Below are positions 7,927 to 11,931 of a stretch of 11,931 bases of DNA, piece by piece. Numbering within the stretch: the first letter of the stretch is position 1; every line of letters begins with the position of its first letter. This stretch comes from Nitrospirota bacterium (lineage in GTDB: Bacteria; Nitrospinota; Nitrospinia; Nitrospinales; Nitrospinaceae), in the NCBI GenBank assembly GCA_003229345.1, contig QIDN01000350.1:1-11931 (forward strand), written 5' to 3'. The notes under the pieces were generated by a model, which searched no databases, had not been told where the DNA came from, and worked only from the letters and a program-made list of their open reading frames with translations. The position numbers and the translations under genes were made by a program.

Positions 7927-8358
7927 ATGTTAGACATTAATGAAATTAAAAAAATCATTCCTCATCGGTACCCATTTTTGCTGGTCGACAAAATAATTGA
8001 ATGCGATGATGATTCACGGATTGTGGGTATTAAATCCGTCACGATCAATGAACCGTTTTTCCAGGGCCATTTCCCTGAATTTCCTGTCATGCCCGGTGTC
8101 CTGATTGTTGAGGCCATGGCGCAAGTGGCCTGCATTCTGGCGATGCGTGTGCTTAAGAAAGAGGGAAATTCTTCCGTGTTTTTTACGGGTATTGATGGTG
8201 TCAAGTTCCGAAAGCCGGTGGTTCCGGGAGATGTGCTTCGTCTGGAATTGACCAAGACCAAGCAAAGAGGCGAGCTGTTTCGTTTTGACGGAAAAGCCTT
8301 GGTGGATGAGAAAGTGGTCACTCAGGGCAGTATTCAGGCAGTTCTCGGAAAAGGTTGA
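7927..8358 (+). CDS. fabZ: 3-hydroxyacyl-ACP dehydratase FabZ
   Basis: Dehydrates (3R)-hydroxyacyl-ACP to trans-2-enoyl-ACP in type II fatty acid synthesis. It thereby sets the balance between phospholipid acyl chains and the hydroxyacyl-ACP used by LpxA and LpxD. The 143-residue single hot-dog fold is full length. The family signature P12-H-R-Y-P-F is followed by G47-H48-F-P, with catalytic H48, and by P56-G-V-L-I-V-E62-A-M-A-Q, with catalytic E62. AAGGG (7916-7920) lies six bases before the ATG at 7927. It is preceded by a 77-base gap after ompH where other bacteria have lpxD, and followed by a 126-base gap before lpxA. Confidence 0.97.
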   Translation: MLDINEIKKIIPHRYPFLLVDKIIECDDDSRIVGIKSVTINEPFFQGHFPEFPVMPGVLIVEAMAQVACILAMRVLKKEGNSSVFFTGIDGVKFRKPVVPGDVLRLELTKTKQRGELFRFDGKALVDEKVVTQGSIQAVLGKG

Positions 8359-8432
8359 AACTCTCCCCTAACCCGTTTAAAATTAGCAAGTAAGGCCATG
8401 CGCGCATAGCTCGTTGCCGGTTTTTGCCTTCC

Positions 8433-8464
8433 CCATTGTTGTGCCAATGGATTCCACAAATAAT
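8433..8464 (+). promoter_or_regulatory. Possible lpxA promoter with inverted repeat over its -35
   Basis: TTGTTG (8436-8441), a 17-base spacer and AATAAT (8459-8464, five of six to consensus) form a plausible promoter ending about 20 bases before the lpxA start. The perfect inverted repeat CCATTG/CAATGG (8433-8438 and 8445-8450, 6-base loop) covers the -35, as an operator would, but could equally be an mRNA hairpin. A 10-base palindrome, ATGCGCGCAT, lies just upstream (8398-8407). Confidence 0.3.
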
Positions 8465-8484
8465 ATTGCAGTCAGGCAGGTCTT

Positions 8485-9255
8485 GTGAATATTTCAGAAA
8501 ATGCCACCATTGACCCTTCTGCGGTCTTGGAGGACAATGTAGCCGTCGGACCCTACACCACCATCGGGCCGGGTGTTAAAGTTGGAGCAGGAACTGTGGT
8601 AGGGCCCAACGTCCTGATCGATAATGGGACGGTGATAGGGAAGAACTGCAAGATTTACCACGGAGCCTCATTGGGGGGAGACCCCCAGATTGTCGGATTT
8701 GAAGATATTCTGTCTTTCGTTCATATTGGGAACAATACCACCATCCGCGAGTATGTTACGATTCAACGCTCCGGTAAGGAGAACGGCGTAACCAAAATCG
8801 GCGGCCATTGCATGCTGATGAATTACGTGCATGTGGCGCATGATTGTGAAATCGGCAATCATGTGGTTGTGGTGAACTCGACCGGATTGTCCGGTCATGT
8901 AGTGGTTGAAGATTACGCATTCATCTCGGGTTTTGTGGCGGTCCATCAATACGCCCGCATCGGTGCTAATTCCATGATTCAGGGAATGAGCGGGATCAGC
9001 CAGGATGTTTTGCCCTATGCTCTGGTGGGAGGCTGGCCGGCAAAACTGGTGAGCCTTAATTCGGTGGGCCTGCGGCGGCGCGACTTTGGCCCCAAGGTGA
9101 GAACTACCATCAAAAATGCCTTTAAAATTCTCAAAGATCCCGGGTTGAATACCACCCAAGCCGTCGAAAAAATTGAAAGCGAAATTGAAATGAGCGATCA
9201 AATCCGATACCTTACTGATTTTGTAAGGAATTCAAAGAGAGGATTCAGTAAATAA
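8485..9255 (+). CDS. lpxA: LpxA, acyl-ACP--UDP-sugar O- or N-acyltransferase (first step of lipid A synthesis)
   Basis: A cytosolic trimeric left-handed beta-helix enzyme that transfers a 3-hydroxyacyl chain from ACP to position 3 of the UDP-GlcNAc sugar. The 256 residues are close to the 262 of E. coli. Hexapeptide repeats run from about 7 to 185, then a helical C-terminal domain. H116-V-A-H119-D-C matches E. coli H122 and catalytic H125. N192 and R198-R199 match N198 and R204-R205. G167 sits at the acyl-length ruler position (E. coli G173). Two pocket positions differ from E. coli: I69 at D74 (after the conserved Q68) and Q94 at H99. The GTG at 8485 is the only start before an in-frame stop; AGGCAGG at 8474-8480 is its ribosome site. 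The TAA abuts the ATG of the next gene, implying translational coupling. Given that neighbour, its substrate may be UDP-GlcNAc3N. Confidence 0.95.
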   Translation: MNISENATIDPSAVLEDNVAVGPYTTIGPGVKVGAGTVVGPNVLIDNGTVIGKNCKIYHGASLGGDPQIVGFEDILSFVHIGNNTTIREYVTIQRSGKENGVTKIGGHCMLMNYVHVAHDCEIGNHVVVVNSTGLSGHVVVEDYAFISGFVAVHQYARIGANSMIQGMSGISQDVLPYALVGGWPAKLVSLNSVGLRRRDFGPKVRTTIKNAFKILKDPGLNTTQAVEKIESEIEMSDQIRYLTDFVRNSKRGFSK

Positions 9256-10227
9256 ATGAGCCGTATTAAAGTGGGAGTATTAGGTGTCGGTAAAATGGGC
9301 GAATACCACGTGGGTATTCTGTCTGAAAATCGCGACGTGGAATTGAAGGGCATTTCAGATGCCAGCGAAGAGCGCGGCCGCGTGATCAGCGAGCGGTACG
9401 GCGTACCTTACTTCAAGGATTTTAACGAAATGCTCAAGCAGGTGGATGTGGCGGTGGTCGCGGTTCCCACCAGACTTCACCATCAAATCGGCATGGAAGT
9501 TTTGAATGCCGGCATCCACGTGCTATTGGAGAAACCTTGTTCCGACAATCTGGAGCATGCTCGCGAACTGTTCAGTCTGGCCGACTCCAAAAACCTTATT
9601 TTACATATCGGCCATGTCGAGCGGTTTAACGGAGCCGTTCAGGAACTCCACAAACTGGTGGATGATCCCATTCTGGTTGAATGCAAACGGATGGGGCCTT
9701 TTGTCGAGCGTATGAAGGATGACAGTGTGGTTCTGGATACCATGATTCATGATATCGATATTATTTTGAATCTTATCAACTCGAAAGTGTCCCGGATGAA
9801 TGTGATGGGCAGATCGGTCTTTTCGAAAAAAGATGATGTGGTCAGTGTGCAATTGAAGTTTGAAAATGGCTGTATCGCCAATATTATCGCCAGCCGCGCC
9901 TCTCAAAATAAAGAACGCACCCTGTCCATTACCGAGAAGGATTCTTATATTATTCTGGATTATACGGATCAGGAAATATACGTCCATCGACAGTCTTCTT
10001 CAGACTATATATTGACCAAGGATTCCCTCCGCTACAAACAGGAATCTCTGATCGAGCGAATTTTTGTACACAAGGACAACCCGCTGAAATTGGAAATCCA
10101 ACATTTTCTCGACTGCGTGAAAAACGGAACTCCTCGGAAGGTGGCGGTCGACAACGAATTGTATTCCCTGGAAATTGCGTTAGGAATTATGGAAGAATTC
10201 AACAAACAAAACGGAATTCCCTGTTAA
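9256..10227 (+). CDS. Gfo/Idh/MocA-family NAD-dependent sugar dehydrogenase, GnnA-like
   Basis: Candidate UDP-GlcNAc 3-dehydrogenase. The 323-residue protein opens with a Rossmann signature, G10-V-G12-K-M-G15 followed by Y-H. The family E92-K93-P94 motif carries the catalytic Lys, and D161-x3-H165 gives the usual acid/base pair before the sheet domain. The start codon is immediately next to the lpxA stop with no spacer, and lpxI and lpxB follow. In Acidithiobacillus ferrooxidans, GnnA is encoded beside lpxA; it oxidises the 3-OH of UDP-GlcNAc and the aminotransferase GnnB then makes the 3-amino sugar that LpxA acylates through an amide. The same role here is inferred from family plus position. 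No GnnB-like aminotransferase is in the window, so another sugar substrate cannot be excluded. Ribosome site GAGAGGA (9237-9243) lies 12 bases upstream, inside lpxA. Confidence 0.8.
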   Translation: MSRIKVGVLGVGKMGEYHVGILSENRDVELKGISDASEERGRVISERYGVPYFKDFNEMLKQVDVAVVAVPTRLHHQIGMEVLNAGIHVLLEKPCSDNLEHARELFSLADSKNLILHIGHVERFNGAVQELHKLVDDPILVECKRMGPFVERMKDDSVVLDTMIHDIDIILNLINSKVSRMNVMGRSVFSKKDDVVSVQLKFENGCIANIIASRASQNKERTLSITEKDSYIILDYTDQEIYVHRQSSSDYILTKDSLRYKQESLIERIFVHKDNPLKLEIQHFLDCVKNGTPRKVAVDNELYSLEIALGIMEEFNKQNGIPC

Positions 10228-10263
10228 TACAGAAGCGCGATAGACCCGTTTCACCCACGCGGA

Positions 10264-10283
10264 CCCGGCGCACAAGAGCCGGG
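10264..10283 (+). other. GC-rich hairpin in the gap before lpxI
   Basis: CCCGGC (10264-10269) pairs with GCCGGG (10278-10283) around an 8-base loop, followed by the 8-base palindrome TGAGCTCA (10286-10293). No T-run follows, so it is unlikely to be an intrinsic terminator. It is the main structure in the 107-base gap between the oxidoreductase and lpxI; no convincing promoter was seen there. Confidence 0.4.
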
Positions 10284-10334
10284 GTTGAGCTCACCGCACT
10301 CATTTAAGAATATCTTTCCTGGTAATTTCATTTT

Positions 10335-11150
10335 ATGAACACCCTGGCTGCTCAACGCATCGGCCTGATTGCCGGGGCCGGTGAAATACCCGTTTACTTC
10401 GCCAAAAAAGCCCATGAGAATGGGATTCGTATCGTATCCGTCGCCTTTACCGATGAAATAGATGCCCGCCTGAAACCTTTCGTTGAAAAAAATTATTCCA
10501 TCAGTCTTGCCAAAACCGGAAAAATCTTAAAGACCTTGGAGCAAGAAAATATCAAGGATATTTTGATCATCGGTAAAGTAGAAAAGAAAATGATTTTCAA
10601 GCCTCAGCTGTTCGATCTGGAAACCCTCAAGCTGATCATGTCATTCCGGACTCACCAGGACAAAACCGTGATGCTGAAGATTATCGAAGAAATCGAGAGC
10701 AAAGGTTTTAAGGTGTTGGATCAGATGGAGTATATGAAGGAGCTTTATCCGGAGAAGGGGGTGTTGACCCGTCGGCAACCCTCGGAAAAGGAAATGGCGG
10801 ATATCGAATTTGGTTTTCCCATCGCCCGCTACATGGCGGATCAGGAAATCGGGCAAACCCTCGTGGTCAAGAATAAAACGGTAATTGCAGTAGAAGCAGT
10901 GGAAGGTACGGATCAGACCATTGAGCGGGGATGTGACCTCGGTCAGGAAAAGTGTGTAGTGATCAAGGTCAGCCGGACCAGCCAGGATTACCGCTTCGAC
11001 AGTCCCGGCATTGGCACGCAGACTTTGGAGCGAATGATCAAAGGTAAGGCATCGTTGGTGGCGGTGGAGGCCGGGAGAATCATGATCGTGGAACGCGATA
11101 AGGTGGTGGAGCAGGCCGACCGGGCAGGCATTTCTATTGTGTGCATCTGA
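10335..11150 (+). CDS. lpxI: UDP-2,3-diacylglucosamine pyrophosphatase LpxI (DUF1009)
   Basis: Cleaves UDP-2,3-diacylglucosamine to lipid X and UMP, the step done by LpxH in E. coli and LpxI in Caulobacter and many other diderms. The 271-residue length fits the family. The N-terminus has the LpxI pattern L12-I-A-G-A-G-E with I-P-V following. E190-G-T-D193 is the conserved segment of the C-terminal domain, and D222-x-P224-x-I-G227 is the family active-site region; D222 probably matches the catalytic Asp225 of Caulobacter LpxI (an alignment by eye). The ATG at 10335 fits the family start, but the ribosome site is weak. It follows the gnnA-like gene after 107 bases and precedes lpxB by 66 bases, matching its place just before LpxB in the pathway. 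No LpxH-like metallophosphoesterase is seen. Confidence 0.94.
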   Translation: MNTLAAQRIGLIAGAGEIPVYFAKKAHENGIRIVSVAFTDEIDARLKPFVEKNYSISLAKTGKILKTLEQENIKDILIIGKVEKKMIFKPQLFDLETLKLIMSFRTHQDKTVMLKIIEEIESKGFKVLDQMEYMKELYPEKGVLTRRQPSEKEMADIEFGFPIARYMADQEIGQTLVVKNKTVIAVEAVEGTDQTIERGCDLGQEKCVVIKVSRTSQDYRFDSPGIGTQTLERMIKGKASLVAVEAGRIMIVERDKVVEQADRAGISIVCI

Positions 11151-11170
11151 CCGGAGTATTCGTCCGGGTC
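11148..11170 (+). other. Small hairpin at the lpxI stop codon
   Basis: GACCGGA (11148-11154 plus 11155) pairs with TCCGGGTC (11163-11170) with one bulged G; the core CCGGA/TCCGG (11151-11155 with 11163-11167) is perfect with a 7-base loop. It overlaps the lpxI stop codon and lacks a T-run. It may affect mRNA decay or re-initiation at lpxB; this is inference. Confidence 0.3.
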
Positions 11171-11205
11171 CCAGAGCGCATCCGTTAAAAAAATCTTTAG
11201 GTGTT

Positions 11206-11210
11206 GAGGA
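11206..11210 (+). promoter_or_regulatory. Ribosome binding site that fixes the lpxB TTG start
   Basis: GAGGA sits six bases before the TTG at 11217. An in-frame TGA at 11205-11207 overlaps this site and excludes any start further upstream, so TTG is the only start that retains the conserved N-terminus. Confidence 0.75.
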
Positions 11211-11216
11211 ACTCCA

Positions 11217-11931
11217 TTGGCCAGTTCAGATTCGGATCAAATTCTGATCGTTGCCGGAGAAGCGTCCGGCGATCTGCATGGCGGTCATCTGGTACAGGCT
11301 CTGAAGGCCCAACATCCTCAACTGCAGTTTGAAGGCGTCGGTGGAAAGCATATGCAGGAGGCCGGCGTTCACACCCTGTACGATATCGATCGCATGGGGG
11401 GTATGGGCTTGTTCGAATTTGTGAGCGGCCTGTGGCACCACATAGAGATCTACCGCAAACTGTCGCGCGAAATCGCCAAAGGAAAATACCGCGCCGCTAT
11501 CCTGATCAACTATCCTTTTTTCAATTTAAAGCTCGCCAAAGTATGCAAGCAATGGAATTGCCCGGCGCTGTTTTATATCAGCCCGCAGGTGTGGGCTTCA
11601 CGCAAAGGCCGGGTGAATACCATTCGCGAAACCGTGAGCAAAATGTACGTCATCCTGCCTTTTGAAGAAGAAATTTTCCGCGAAGCCCGGGTCGCTGTCG
11701 AGTACCTGGGCCACCCCTTTATCGATATTGTCCAGCCGCAGGTTTCCCGTGAAGAGGCGTTGCAGGAATTCGGCTTGAACCCTGCCGTCAAAACCGTGGG
11801 TCTGCTTCCGGGAAGCCGCATGAGCGAGATCAATTACCTCTTGGATGATATGGTGGGCGCTGCCCGGATCATTCAAAAGAAATTGGGGCAATGCCAGTTC
11901 TTGCTGCCGGTGGCAGATAGTATCGACCCCG
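11217..11931 (+). CDS. lpxB: Lipid-A-disaccharide synthase LpxB, N-terminal 238 residues (3' end outside window)
   Basis: A GT19 glycosyltransferase at the inner face of the inner membrane that joins lipid X and UDP-2,3-diacylglucosamine into the lipid A disaccharide. The reading frame from TTG 11217 is open to the window edge; full LpxB is about 380 residues, so roughly the first 60% is present. G14-E15-x-S17-G18-D19 is the N-terminal signature, at the same numbers as E. coli. A V-G-G motif, an M-G-x-E/F-like helix, S-P-x-V-W and L-L-P-G-S-R201 follow; R201 equals the essential E. coli R201. Unusually, the D-x-P-x-F-N motif reads N98-Y-P-F-F-N, replacing the essential Asp98 with Asn (AAC, 11508-11510). 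The frame shows no other damage. It follows lpxI by 66 bases in the same unit. Confidence 0.95.
   Translation, partial: MASSDSDQILIVAGEASGDLHGGHLVQALKAQHPQLQFEGVGGKHMQEAGVHTLYDIDRMGGMGLFEFVSGLWHHIEIYRKLSREIAKGKYRAAILINYPFFNLKLAKVCKQWNCPALFYISPQVWASRKGRVNTIRETVSKMYVILPFEEEIFREARVAVEYLGHPFIDIVQPQVSREEALQEFGLNPAVKTVGLLPGSRMSEINYLLDDMVGAARIIQKKLGQCQFLLPVADSIDP

Noticed and set aside
9067..9069. LpxA residue V194 at the position of E. coli Glu200
   Set aside because: Variation at this position is likely common outside Enterobacteria and the flanking N192 and R198-R199 are kept, so it was not treated as a signal.
8668..9201. A 177-codon minus-strand ORF inside lpxA
   Set aside because: The LpxA frame is complete with catalytic residues; the antisense frame mirrors its repeat pattern.
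10285..10313. Possible promoter for lpxI (TTGAGC with a TAAGAAT-like -10)
   Set aside because: With a 16-18 base spacer the -10 matches consensus at only about three of six positions.
11432..11665. Short + strand ORF and overlapping minus-strand ORFs (11226-11441, 11573-11891) in the last 700 bases
   Set aside because: They are shadows of lpxB, whose open frame starts at TTG 11217 and reads to the window end with clear LpxB motifs.

Overview
The window reads as chromosome of a diderm, LPS-making bacterium of moderate GC content. It encodes the outer-membrane insertase BamA, a Skp/OmpH chaperone and a lipid A pathway that uses LpxI instead of LpxH, together with a B12-dependent methionine synthase and a ClpC-type unfoldase. 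That mix fits Nitrospinota- or Desulfobacterota-like lineages better than Enterobacteria, but this is an inference from gene content; no rRNA or other marker is present. All genes lie on the + strand. No tRNA, rRNA, CRISPR array, insertion sequence or phage gene was seen.

Layout: (1) 1-2043 is the 3' part of metH (end of the pterin domain, cap, B12 and activation domains), cut by the window edge. (2) 2044-2390 is an AT-rich gap with a possible metH terminator, a good extended -10 promoter candidate for clpC and a 12-pair hairpin in the clpC leader. (3) 2391-4820 is clpC, alone in its unit and closed by an exceptionally clean 23-bp terminator (4862-4916). (4) 4954 to the right edge is a tight envelope cluster: bamA, ompH/skp, fabZ, lpxA, a gnnA-like Gfo/Idh/MocA oxidoreductase, lpxI and the start of lpxB. 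lpxB runs off the right edge and starts at a TTG.

How the genes work together: FabZ dehydrates 3-hydroxyacyl-ACP and so competes with LpxA for the same pool. LpxA puts the first acyl chain on the UDP-sugar. The oxidoreductase whose start codon abuts the lpxA stop is placed as GnnA is in organisms that replace the 3-OH of UDP-GlcNAc with an amine before LpxA acts. LpxI cleaves UDP-2,3-diacylglucosamine and LpxB condenses the two halves into the lipid A disaccharide. BamA and OmpH/Skp assemble outer-membrane proteins. The lpxD usually found between skp and fabZ is absent.

Best leads: an Asn (N98) in LpxB at the position of the essential Asp98 of E. coli/Haemophilus LpxB, with the other signature residues intact; a gnnA-like gene without a gnnB aminotransferase in the window; and sugar-pocket substitutions in the adjacent LpxA. 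Together these suggest modified (possibly amide-linked) lipid A chemistry. I did not find a wholly new multi-gene system.
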